The notes beneath the pieces were generated by a model. That model worked only from the letters and a program-made list of their open reading frames with translations, was not told where the DNA came from and did no database searches. This document shows positions 1 through 6,597 of a DNA stretch of 64,000 bases, piece after piece; position 1 is the stretch's first letter; each line of letters begins with the position of its first letter. The stretch is from NCBI GenBank assembly GCA_023228085.1, contig JALOBW010000003.1, positions 1 to 64,000 of the forward strand, in the 5' to 3' direction. The position numbers were made by a program, and so were the translations under genes. Source of the DNA: a bacterium. Its GTDB lineage: Bacteria; Patescibacteriota; Minisyncoccia; Minisyncoccales; Minisyncoccaceae.

Positions 1-563
1 AGGTTCTATTTCACCGCCCTCCCGGGCTACTTTTCACCTTTCCCTTACGGTACTGGTTCACTATCGGTGACCAAATTGTATTTAGCCTTAGCGGGTAGTA
101 CCGCTGGATTCCCACCGACTTGTCTTGATTCGATGGTACTCAGGAAAAACAGCAAGGAGCACGAATTAATTTTCATCTACAGGACTATCACCTTCTATGA
201 TTGCTCTTTCCAGAGCATTCGATTAAGTAACTCGTTTTGTCAGACTCCCTCTAACTGAATAGACGCTGTTCCCCTACAACCCCTATTTATGTAAAACATA
301 AATAGGTTTGGGCTCCTCCCCTTTCGCTCGCCGCTACTGAGGGAATTAACATTTTGTTCTCTTTTCCTCCGCCTACTGAGATGTTTCACTTCAGCGGGTT
401 CGCTTCTTTATGATAATCTTGTCACCAAGATTGGGTTTCCCCATTCGGAAATCTCCGGATCAAAGGTTGCTAGCACCTCCCCGAAGCTTATCGTAGCTCG
501 CCACGTCCTTCATCGCGTTTGGTCCCGAGGCATCCACCATTTGCCTATAAAAAAATGTTGACC
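1..563 (-). rRNA. rrl: 23S rRNA, 5' part (cut by window edge)
   Basis: The reverse complement reads as domain I of bacterial 23S rRNA. It begins near 563 with GGTCAA, followed by the conserved GTGGATGCC, GATGAAGGACGTG and CCGAATGGGGAAACCC blocks. It leaves the window in the stretch ACCGATAGTGAACCAGTACC...GAACCT. Only about 560 nt of roughly 2.9 kb are present. No 16S gene precedes it: the upstream neighbour is a protein gene at 891-1307, and the only 16S gene seen lies at 35-36.5 kb. The 5' end is placed by homology to the E. coli 5' GGTTAA and may be off by several bases. Confidence 0.97.
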
Positions 564-733
564 TATTTTAACTAGCAAATAATAACTCTATTCTCTTTGA
601 AAATCTATTAACTTTTCAAGCAACAATCCATATTGGCAAAAGAAAAAAATCGCTTTACGGCGGTTTTAAAAATATAAAATTTCCATCCCGCTTTTTATTA
701 ACTTTTAACTTTGCTTTATCAAGTACAATAAAC

Positions 734-762
734 ACTTTAGTCTATAAAAAAAGATTTGTCAA
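734..762 (-). promoter_or_regulatory. Promoter of the stand-alone 23S rRNA gene
   Basis: On the minus strand TTGACA (757-762) is followed after 17 nt by TAAAGT (734-739). This predicts transcription starting near 727 and a leader of about 165 nt before the 23S. The same ACTTGACAAA context precedes the 16S gene at 36.65 kb, so both rRNA units seem to use similar promoters. The rest of 564-890 is AT-rich leader with no gene that I can see. Confidence 0.7.
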
Positions 763-864
763 GTTTTTTAGAATTATTTTTTAAAGAGATAATTTCTTTA
801 TTTAGAAACAAATTTATTAAGAATTTTTTCTTTATTTTTATGCGAAAAATATTTTTTTTAACAA

Positions 865-887
865 AAAACTCCCGAAGGAGTTTTTAA
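865..887 (-). terminator. Rho-independent terminator, UUCG tetraloop
   Basis: AAAACTCC-TTCG-GGAGTTTT hairpin flanked by T/A tracts directly after the stop codon at 891. It ends the acidic-protein gene and separates it from the 23S promoter. Confidence 0.85.
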
Positions 888-890
888 GAT

Positions 891-1307
891 TTATTTTACT
901 ATCTTTACATTGTCTAAACCGCTTTCCTCAAACTCATCTAAGAATTGATCTTCTAATTCCATTGCTTTTTCAAAATCTTCATCACTGTCATTGTTAAAAT
1001 CTTTTCCATATTTTTCCTTAAAGCTTAGGATTGCAAGTTCCCACGCAAGTCTTTGATACATATCGGTTTCTCCATATTCGTTTGCCATATCATAAGCATC
1101 AGCCATTAATTCATCAAACCATTCCTCGTCATCTTCTAATCCATATTCTTTTGCAAAACCAAGAAGATATTCTTCAAATTCATAATTCTTATTTGCAACC
1201 GCTTCCTCTGAATCCTCTTCTGTAATAAATTCTTCCATCATCCCAGCAATACCAATTGCTTGTAAAACCTTTAGGTATTGTTCTTTATTAAGCTCTATTT
1301 GTGCCAT
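891..1307 (-). CDS. Acidic hypothetical protein (138 aa)
   Basis: I do not recognise the family. The protein is strongly acidic, rich in Glu and Asp, and predicted mostly helical, with no signal peptide or membrane segment. I start it at the ATG at 1307 (MAQIELNKEQ) rather than the in-frame ATG 15 codons upstream, because the upstream extension is basic and AT-driven and unlike the rest. No SD precedes either start. A good terminator follows the stop, and the gene stands alone between the 23S gene and a repeat-filled region. A cytosolic protein-binding role is possible but is only a guess from the charge. Confidence 0.8.
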   Translation of the reverse strand: MAQIELNKEQYLKVLQAIGIAGMMEEFITEEDSEEAVANKNYEFEEYLLGFAKEYGLEDDEEWFDELMADAYDMANEYGETDMYQRLAWELAILSFKEKYGKDFNNDSDEDFEKAMELEDQFLDEFEESGLDNVKIVK

Positions 1308-1375
1308 AGTAGTTTTAGTTTTATTTATTATCTTTTTGATAGCATAGCACAACTTTACAAAATAACAATGTTTAA

Positions 1376-1740
1376 ATTAGGGATTAGTAATTAGTAATTA
1401 GTCCGCCTACGCCCTTCGGGCTTCTGCGAGATAAATAATTAGGGCTTGGAAGTTTACTTCGTAAACTTGAAGACATCTTATTAGATTCCCAATCAGGTTC
1501 GCCAATAGCGAACAGTTGGGAATGACAGAACTTTAGAGATTAGTAATTAGTAACTCGTAATCAGTCCGCCTACGCCCTTCGGGCTTCTGCGAGATAAATA
1601 ATTAGGGCTTGGAAGTTTACTTCGTAAACTTGAAGACATCTTATTAGATTCCCAATCAGGTTCGCCAATGGCGAACAGTTGGGAATGACAGGATTCTAGG
1701 GTTTAATTTAGTAATCCGTAATTGAATGCTTGCTTTGCAA
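1376..1740. repeat. Composite intergenic repeat, two tandem copies (period 163 bp)
   Basis: Two nearly identical units start at about 1401 and 1564. Each is built of modules: a run of GATTAGTAATTAG, then CCGCCTACGCCCTTCGGGC, then GGAAGTTTACTTCGTAAACT (a hairpin), then TAGATTCCC...GGGAATGACA bracketing a second hairpin. The copies differ by a single base inside the last hairpin loop. The same modules in other orders recur near 27.2, 46.2 and 61.9 kb. There is no coding content. The elements resemble REP/MITE-type palindromic repeats. Confidence 0.85.
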
Positions 1741-1783
1741 ACTTAAAGACAGTTTAATTATGGCGTGTAATGGTAAAATAAAA

Positions 1784-1892
1784 ACGCTTATAAAAAAAGC
1801 GTATTTTTTGTTTTGTATTGCAGCAAATTGTCAGTAAAGAACACGAGGATATTAGGAGGACATAGCAACTTGGCGTATGGCTACCACCAAGC
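1784..1892 (-). ncRNA. Putative small RNA with exposed CCUCCU
   Basis: A complete short transcription unit without an ORF. On the minus strand TTGACA (1923-1928), an 18-nt spacer and TAATAT (1899-1904) predict a start near 1892. A terminator (ACGCTT/AAGCGT stem at 1784-1802, then a U-rich run) ends it about 110 nt later. The RNA can form a 7-bp hairpin CUUGGUG/CGCCAAG and an outer AAAUUG/CAAUUU pairing, leaving GUCCUCCUAAUAUCCUC single-stranded. It matches neither SRP, 6S nor tmRNA consensus that I can recognise. CCUCCU is complementary to strong SD sequences, so a regulator of SD-bearing mRNAs is conceivable (inference). Confidence 0.4.
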
Positions 1893-1898
1893 AATTTA

Positions 1899-1928
1899 AT
1901 ATTACTATTCTAAGGTAATAGTTGTCAA
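1899..1928 (-). promoter_or_regulatory. Promoter of the putative small RNA
   Basis: TTGACA, 18-nt spacer, TAATAT on the minus strand, just downstream of the YgjP-like gene. There is no ORF of useful size after it before the terminator at 1784. Confidence 0.55.
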
Positions 1929-1940
1929 TAGTTAATTTCG

Positions 1941-2501
1941 CTATATTTTATATTTTTTTAATTCTTTTTTTATAAATTGATATTCTGGAATAGTTTTTGC
2001 GACCAATTTCCAAAAATTTTTAGAGTGATTCATCTCTTTTATGTGGCAAATTTCGTGAGTTATTATATAATCCGCAAGTTTATCTGGTAAGAAAATAATT
2101 TTGTAATTAAAATTAAGATTTCCTTTTCCAGAACAACTTCCCCATCGGGTTTTTTGGTTTCTAATCATTATGCTACCTATCTTGCAGTCATAAAATTTAT
2201 TAATTGCTATTACTTTATCTTTTATAAGTGTTCTTGCTTTTTCTTTATTTTTCTTATAATCACTTATCCCTAGTTTAGGAGAACGTCCTGTTATTTTTTT
2301 GAATTCTTCTTTCTTTTTTATAATCCATTCTACTTTGCTTATAATAAAATTTTCTGCCAATTTTTCTGGAAGCCAATTCGGAATTATAACTTTTACTTCA
2401 CCATCGGAGTTAACGCTCAAACGCAATCGTTTTGATAAACGATTTCTCGTAATTGTAAAAATTATTTCCCCCTTCTCATGAATTATTTTTTTCTTTTGCA
2501 T
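1941..2501 (-). CDS. YgjP-like (DUF45) metal-dependent peptidase
   Basis: 186 aa. The C-terminal part has the zinc-peptidase signature HEICH (in ITHEICHIKEMNHSKNFW), and the N-terminal part has the RLSLRV-like beta strands and the TRWGSCSGKGNLNFN segment typical of the YgjP/DUF45 family. The family is known as minigluzincins related to SprT/WLM peptidases; substrates are mostly unknown, and the protein should be cytosolic because it has no signal peptide. Length is normal for the family, slightly short at the N terminus. The start ATG at 2501 has no useful SD (AAAGG lies too far upstream). The gene follows the thymidylate-synthase fusion by 30 bp and is probably in the same transcript. Confidence 0.88.
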   Translation of the reverse strand: MQKKKIIHEKGEIIFTITRNRLSKRLRLSVNSDGEVKVIIPNWLPEKLAENFIISKVEWIIKKKEEFKKITGRSPKLGISDYKKNKEKARTLIKDKVIAINKFYDCKIGSIMIRNQKTRWGSCSGKGNLNFNYKIIFLPDKLADYIITHEICHIKEMNHSKNFWKLVAKTIPEYQFIKKELKKYKI

Positions 2502-2531
2502 AAAAACAAAAAACCTTTATTAAAATAAAGG

Positions 2532-3905
2532 TCATTGGTCTTGTATATAATCTTTTTTTTCTTTTATTGCTGTTTCGGCTTTCATAAGCTCGGTTCCCAA
2601 ATAAAGAGCATGAGCAATATCAGAAATAAAAGGGACTATCTTATCTCTTATTTCCATGGCAGATTTTCCTTTTATTTCCTGGAGGAAAACTCCATCTAAG
2701 TCTAAGTGCTTAACTATAATATCACTGCCATCAACTTCAATTGTAAAATTTCCACGAAAATCTATATTACATTCAAGCTTTGGTTTGTGTTTTGAAAGTA
2801 AACTTTCTACTTCTTTTAAATCTCTTTCGTAGATATGGGCTGAACAAGATATTATGGCAAGCTTGCCAACCTTTAACCCTAGTGCTAGTGCTATTTCCTT
2901 CTGAATTTTTAATAATCCGTAAGCATTTTGTGGCCAAGCACGATACATATCATTTGATCTGAAATATGCCGTAAGATAAACACAATTATTTTGAATTAAG
3001 GCTTGGACCAAATCAAGGCACGGACACTTTTCATTATTAAAATCTTTTGCCGTATCCCAAGTAAATGCAATTGCTCGCCTAGAAAAGCTTTCCCTTTTAA
3101 GTTCGTTGATTATTCCCTCAATCTGATCAATACCATTCCAATCCCTTAACCTACTCCCATAAGTATACTCTATGCCATCAAAAACTTCGGCTGTCATTAT
3201 CTGGGGATAATAATTTTTTAAATCTTGATTATTAAAGTAAAGAAAATCTGGAAGTATTGGATTATCAGGATCGTCGTTATTAATTATGGTAATGCTATCT
3301 AAGAGCTCTTTTTGGGATTCGCCATAGGAACTCATTTTATCCTTTCCAAATTTCATTATTCTATCCAAAACCTTAAGCCACACATCACTCACTTTCGCCC
3401 CTTCTAAACGAAAACCAATATCTTCGGAAAGAAACATATTTGTGATTTCTATACTGTGAGACGGAAACTCAGTTGGATTTTTTATCCAATCCATTTTTTC
3501 CAAAGAAATCGTATTGATGTGACTATCTATCTTGTCTAAATCCACAAAAGCACTATTCTTTGCAAAAAAATCGTGAAAGGTTTTTATGTTATCTTCGGGT
3601 ATTTCTTGATGAATAAAATCTGACTTTCCTGTCTCTAGAAAATTCTTCAACTCTTCCATACTGCCAGATAAGTCCCTACCAGTAGCGATTATGTATTTGA
3701 CCTTTGGATTTAGAAAAAGATTTCTGATTATATAGTTTATCCCCTCCTTTGAATAAAGCTGCCCCATTATAGCTATTTTTCCCTTTGACTGCTCGCTCAA
3801 CCTATTCCATACAAGTTCTTTTTTTGTCCAACCACAAATAACAGCTATGTCTCCATCACCCGTAATCAATTGATTTTGATAATACTTTGCCCAGTTTTTG
3901 TTCAT
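2532..3905 (-). CDS. MtrA-like / thymidylate synthase fusion protein
   Basis: 457 aa. Residues about 1-130 resemble the corrinoid-binding-type MtrA domain of tetrahydromethanopterin methyltransferase (GKIAIMGQLYSKEGINYII, IIATGRDLSGS). Residues about 160-370 are a thymidylate synthase: SRRAIAFTWD (Arg pair 276-277), catalytic Cys296 in CPCLDLVQ, RSNDMYRAWPQN (phosphate-binding Arg316, Asn327) and SAHIYE (His357, Tyr359). The usual His after the catalytic Cys is Leu. It probably makes dTMP from dUMP; the role of the N-terminal domain is unknown. A strong SD (GGAGGT, about 9 nt before ATG) is unusual for an enzyme gene in this window. Similar domain pairs occur in archaeal-type thymidylate synthases. 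Confidence 0.82.
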   Translation of the reverse strand: MNKNWAKYYQNQLITGDGDIAVICGWTKKELVWNRLSEQSKGKIAIMGQLYSKEGINYIIRNLFLNPKVKYIIATGRDLSGSMEELKNFLETGKSDFIHQEIPEDNIKTFHDFFAKNSAFVDLDKIDSHINTISLEKMDWIKNPTEFPSHSIEITNMFLSEDIGFRLEGAKVSDVWLKVLDRIMKFGKDKMSSYGESQKELLDSITIINNDDPDNPILPDFLYFNNQDLKNYYPQIMTAEVFDGIEYTYGSRLRDWNGIDQIEGIINELKRESFSRRAIAFTWDTAKDFNNEKCPCLDLVQALIQNNCVYLTAYFRSNDMYRAWPQNAYGLLKIQKEIALALGLKVGKLAIISCSAHIYERDLKEVESLLSKHKPKLECNIDFRGNFTIEVDGSDIIVKHLDLDGVFLQEIKGKSAMEIRDKIVPFISDIAHALYLGTELMKAETAIKEKKDYIQDQ

Positions 3906-3975
3906 TTTTTTAAACCTCCGCTCTTATATTATTTTTAAAGAGCTCCTTATATATTTAGCATTTTTTCTGAAAAAT

Positions 3976-4000
3976 AAAAAGCTTATTATTAAAGCTTTTT
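3976..4000 (-). terminator. Terminator after the 185-aa coiled-coil gene
   Basis: AAAAAGCTT/AAGCTTTTT stem just past the stop at 4005, on the minus strand followed by T-rich sequence. Confidence 0.65.
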
Positions 4001-4004
4001 ATTA

Positions 4005-4562
4005 TTAATTTCTTTCACAATTATCTTGAAGATATTTGTTATATATTCTTACTTTCTCATTATATTCTTCTAATTCAAAACGATACTTTGTTGATTTTTC
4101 ATTGAAGTATAAAACATCTTTTGTGTACTTATCAATTCTTAGCTGAAGTAATTCTCCGTCTCTTTTTGTAGAGGCTTGACCTGGATTGTTTTTTATTCGT
4201 TTTGCCTCATTTTCAATAGCCACCTTTTCATTGTTTAGTCTGGCTAATTCATTGTTTAATTCAAGTAAAATAGTATCACTTGGAATATTGGTAGGCTTCA
4301 GGCGATCGGCTGCGTCACTTATTTCGGTACTACAAACGTAATCCCCATTGCCCTGAAGGGTTGTAATGGGATTTGAAAATTTTATATTAAAAATGTTGCC
4401 ATCAAAGAAGAAATAAGACAATATTCCCAAAACCACAATAATGGCAAAAAAATCCTTCAAAAAAGGGCTTCTTTTTTTACTATTATATTGTTTTGAAAAT
4501 TTAACTCTAGCTTCTCTTAAAGAGTCTAGATATTCTTGAGCACTTGGAATTTCATTGTTCAT
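4005..4562 (-). CDS. Membrane-anchored coiled-coil hypothetical protein
   Basis: 185 aa, family not recognised. A basic N-terminal cytosolic segment (about 1-34) is followed by one hydrophobic segment (DFFAIIVVLGILSYFFF, about 37-53). An outside domain carries a single Cys (DYVCS), and a long predicted coiled coil (about 95-175, LLELNNELARLNNEKVAIE) ends in DNCERN. The two Cys could form a disulfide if the domain is extracytoplasmic. The leader has no SD. It lies 37 bp downstream of the SanA-like gene, so the two may be cotranscribed as envelope proteins. Confidence 0.75.
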   Translation of the reverse strand: MNNEIPSAQEYLDSLREARVKFSKQYNSKKRSPFLKDFFAIIVVLGILSYFFFDGNIFNIKFSNPITTLQGNGDYVCSTEISDAADRLKPTNIPSDTILLELNNELARLNNEKVAIENEAKRIKNNPGQASTKRDGELLQLRIDKYTKDVLYFNEKSTKYRFELEEYNEKVRIYNKYLQDNCERN

Positions 4563-4599
4563 TGTATTAATTATATAATAGTTGATTTAAAAATCCAAA

Positions 4600-5280
4600 T
4601 TAGTCCCAAGTATTCACTCCACTACCATTAAGATTTATTTTTTGTCCGAGGAATTCTGGTTTTTCATTAAGTAATATATCTAAATAAGCCTTGACATTAG
4701 CGAATATTTCTCTATTCTGCATTAATATTATTCCAGAATAGTTGTGTAAATCTGCACTAAATCCCTGGATATTGTGCCCCAATCTTCGCCCTATAAATAT
4801 AGCTCGCGGAAGATGAAAATCTTGAGTGACAACTATAATGGAAGCTGCTTCAAAAATATATTTTGCCCTGTATATACTATCATACGTATCAAATCCAGCA
4901 TGATCTAAAAAAATATCATCTGGCGAAACTCCTTTTTCAAGTATGTATTTCTTTGCAACATTAACTTCATCGTAATATTTCTTTCCATGGTCACCACTAA
5001 CTATTATTTTTGAAGCTTTTTTTCTGTTATAAAGTTCTATTGCTGTATCCACTCTATCACGAAAGACATCGCTCATTTCTTTGTTCGGCTTTACCGCTGC
5101 ACCCAAAATAAGTACAACCTGACTATTTTTCACATCGTTGATGTCATGGTATATAAATCCACTACTTTCTGTCCTTACTGTATAATTAATCCAAATAATC
5201 ATGATTAAAAAAACACAAACCAAAGCAAAAAATATTTTTCCTTTTTTTTTGATAATGACCTTTGTTTTTTTAATAAACAT
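4600..5280 (-). CDS. SanA/YdcF-like DUF218 membrane protein
   Basis: 226 aa from the ATG at 5280; two codons further upstream another ATG (5286) is possible. One N-terminal membrane segment (about 14-34) is followed by a DUF218 domain: VVLILGAAVKPN, SKIIVSGDHG, DIFLDHAGFDTYDS, IIVVTQDFHLPRAIFIG. These are the conserved blocks of the SanA/YdcF family, which acts in envelope integrity and, in some members, vancomycin sensitivity; the chemical reaction is unsettled. It ends in an unremarkable hydrophilic tail. No SD is present. Confidence 0.87.
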   Translation of the reverse strand: MFIKKTKVIIKKKGKIFFALVCVFLIMIIWINYTVRTESSGFIYHDINDVKNSQVVLILGAAVKPNKEMSDVFRDRVDTAIELYNRKKASKIIVSGDHGKKYYDEVNVAKKYILEKGVSPDDIFLDHAGFDTYDSIYRAKYIFEAASIIVVTQDFHLPRAIFIGRRLGHNIQGFSADLHNYSGIILMQNREIFANVKAYLDILLNEKPEFLGQKINLNGSGVNTWD

Positions 5281-5377
5281 AGACATGACTTAAATATATC
5301 ATAACTTGTAATTATGCGTAATTAGTCTTTGAAAAAAATATGGATTCACAACTATTTTTTCCATAAAATTACTAATA

Positions 5378-5405
5378 TTGACATATACTTATTTTATGTC
5401 ATAAT
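5378..5405 (+). promoter_or_regulatory. Promoter for the small membrane protein genes at 5.4 kb
   Basis: TTGACA (5378-5383), 16-nt spacer, CATAAT (5400-5405), predicting a start near 5412 and a leader of about 26 nt before the ATG at 5438. Confidence 0.65.
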
Positions 5406-5437
5406 GATATCAGACCTTTAAAAACGGGTTGAGAAAA

Positions 5438-5650
5438 ATGAAGGCTAAAAATTTAGTTATCACACTGATCTTGGTATTTTTAATACCAACTGTAATGGTT
5501 GTTGAATTCTTCCGCGACATCTATATGTTTGTGGAAATGAAAATTCGTAATTTATTTCACTATATTTTTTTGAATATTTCCCTATTCGCATACAATAAAA
5601 ATAGATCCGGTAATATAAAACCTCCACCGATAATTAAAAAATCAAAATAA
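5438..5650 (+). CDS. Small single-pass membrane protein (70 aa)
   Basis: Not recognised. The ATG at 5438 (MKAKNLVITLILVFLIPTV) is preferred to the in-frame TTG at 5429, because GGGTTGAG then lies at a reasonable distance as a weak SD. One strong hydrophobic segment at residues 5-23 could be a signal anchor. A moderately hydrophobic second region and a basic Pro/Lys tail (NIKPPPIIKKSK) follow. A near-consensus promoter sits 35 bp upstream. First of a run of four small plus-strand membrane-protein genes. Confidence 0.6.
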   Translation: MKAKNLVITLILVFLIPTVMVVEFFRDIYMFVEMKIRNLFHYIFLNISLFAYNKNRSGNIKPPPIIKKSK

Positions 5651-5759
5651 TCAAGCTCTTCATATAAACTTAATAAGAATTATCAAATACTATAAAAAGT
5701 ATCAGAGCTTATAATTTTCAAAATCAACTCCAAAAAAAAGCAAAAAGGATGTAAAAAAA

Positions 5760-6086
5760 ATGAGAGTAATTAGTTTTGTTATTGTATTACCAATAATTGT
5801 AATGTTTCTTCTTACAATTATTACGTATACCGTATCGCTTATGACTAACTCAGCAGCTATTGCCATTGTTGTGGGATGGCTAGTGGGCATACCGATTATT
5901 ATATCAATAAGACTTCTAAAATATATCAGCTTTGGTTATGGTAATTATGATACGTATCCAAAACCATGGGCAACTACTGGACAGCTGTTATATTCGCATG
6001 GAAAAAATATTGCATCAATTCCGTATTCCTATACAACATCTTCATTTTATGTTTATAATACACCCTCAAAAAGAATAATAATATAA
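5760..6086 (+). CDS. Two-TM hypothetical membrane protein (108 aa)
   Basis: Not recognised. Two hydrophobic segments (about 4-25 and 32-50) are followed by a soluble tail rich in Tyr, Ser and Pro (YGNYDTYPKPWATTGQLLY). AAGGA lies about 10 nt before the ATG and is a moderate SD. A clear terminator follows at 6087-6118. It is probably cotranscribed with the 70-aa gene upstream; no other promoter is obvious between them. Confidence 0.65.
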   Translation: MRVISFVIVLPIIVMFLLTIITYTVSLMTNSAAIAIVVGWLVGIPIIISIRLLKYISFGYGNYDTYPKPWATTGQLLYSHGKNIASIPYSYTTSSFYVYNTPSKRIII

Positions 6087-6118
6087 TCTGCTCTTTTTAA
6101 AATGAGCGGTTTTTTTTG
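6087..6118 (+). terminator. Terminator after the 108-aa gene
   Basis: CTGCTC/GAGCGG hairpin followed by eight Ts. The T-run leads directly into the TTGACA of the next promoter. Confidence 0.8.
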
Positions 6119-6144
6119 ACAAAGATGGAAAATTATTCTAAATT
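6116..6144 (+). promoter_or_regulatory. Promoter for the 67-aa membrane protein
   Basis: TTGACA (6116-6121), 17-nt spacer, TAAATT (6139-6144); start expected near 6151. Confidence 0.6.
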
Positions 6145-6177
6145 TTAATCGGCACCTTTGCTGTCTGGAGCAAAAAA

Positions 6178-6381
6178 ATGTTAGAAAAAACTATAAAAGT
6201 TATTCTGATTACTTTAACCTCCTTAGGACTATTTGCAATTTGGAAGTCTATTATTGACTCTATCGGATACAAAGATCCCGTATTCTTCTATCAGCTTGAG
6301 TCGGCTACAGTTATCTTTACAGTACTTTGTTGCACTTTCATATTTGCAATTGCCACCTATTTAAAAATAGGAACAAAATAA
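6178..6381 (+). CDS. Two-TM small membrane protein (67 aa)
   Basis: Not recognised. Two hydrophobic segments (about 6-22 and 42-60) are joined by a short polar loop (SIGYKDPVFFYQLES), with a basic C-terminal end. GGAG is 8 nt before the ATG. It has its own promoter and terminator, so it is monocistronic. Such small two-TM proteins are often regulators or toxin-like membrane effectors, but nothing in this sequence decides that. Confidence 0.65.
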   Translation: MLEKTIKVILITLTSLGLFAIWKSIIDSIGYKDPVFFYQLESATVIFTVLCCTFIFAIATYLKIGTK

Positions 6382-6405
6382 CTGCCAAAAGCAGTTCTTT
6401 TTTTA
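6381..6405 (+). terminator. Terminator after the 67-aa gene
   Basis: AACTGC-CAAAA-GCAGTT stem followed by CTTTTTTT, right after the stop codon. Confidence 0.85.
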
Positions 6406-6412
6406 TTAAATT

Positions 6413-6441
6413 TTGACTTTTTTGCATCATCAGAATAGACT
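6413..6441 (+). promoter_or_regulatory. Promoter giving a leaderless mRNA for the 39-aa peptide
   Basis: TTGACT (6413-6418), 17-nt spacer, TAGACT (6436-6441). The expected start, 7 nt after the -10 box, is the A of the ATG at 6448. Confidence 0.55.
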
Positions 6442-6447
6442 GTAGGT

Positions 6448-6567
6448 ATGACTCCATCTGAGATAGAATTAAGAGAATTCTTGATTCTTCTAGAGGTATG
6501 CGTATCCTTGTGCGGATTTGCAGCAGTTATCTGCTTAATCTACATTGCAAATAAGCATATCTTCTAG
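6448..6567 (+). CDS. 39-aa single-TM peptide
   Basis: Short ORF MTPSEIELREFLILLEVC... with one hydrophobic span (about 12-35) and three Cys, ending NKHIF. It is supported by a well-spaced promoter just upstream and a terminator just downstream (6571-6597). The predicted transcript starts at or next to the ATG, so this would be a leaderless message; AGG 2-4 nt before the ATG is too close to act as an SD. Function unknown. Confidence 0.5.
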   Translation: MTPSEIELREFLILLEVCVSLCGFAAVICLIYIANKHIF

Positions 6568-6570
6568 ATT

Positions 6571-6597
6571 TAAAAACTCGCCATAGGCGAGATTTTT
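6571..6597. terminator. Bidirectional terminator
   Basis: AACTCGCC-ATA-GGCGAGAT stem with A-rich and T-rich flanks. It can end the 39-aa gene (plus) and the mreB operon (minus), whose last stop is at 6597. Confidence 0.85.

Noticed and set aside
67..258. 63-codon plus-strand ORF at the left edge
   Set aside because: Lies wholly in the antisense of 23S rRNA; no start signals and no protein-like composition.
1376..1740. CRISPR-like array
   Set aside because: Only two copies, no spacer-repeat rhythm, no cas genes; modules recur singly elsewhere. No CRISPR array seen in the window.
1784..1892. SRP 4.5S, 6S or tmRNA gene
   Set aside because: Lacks the SRP GGAAGGAAGCAG core, the long 6S hairpin and a tmRNA tRNA-like end.
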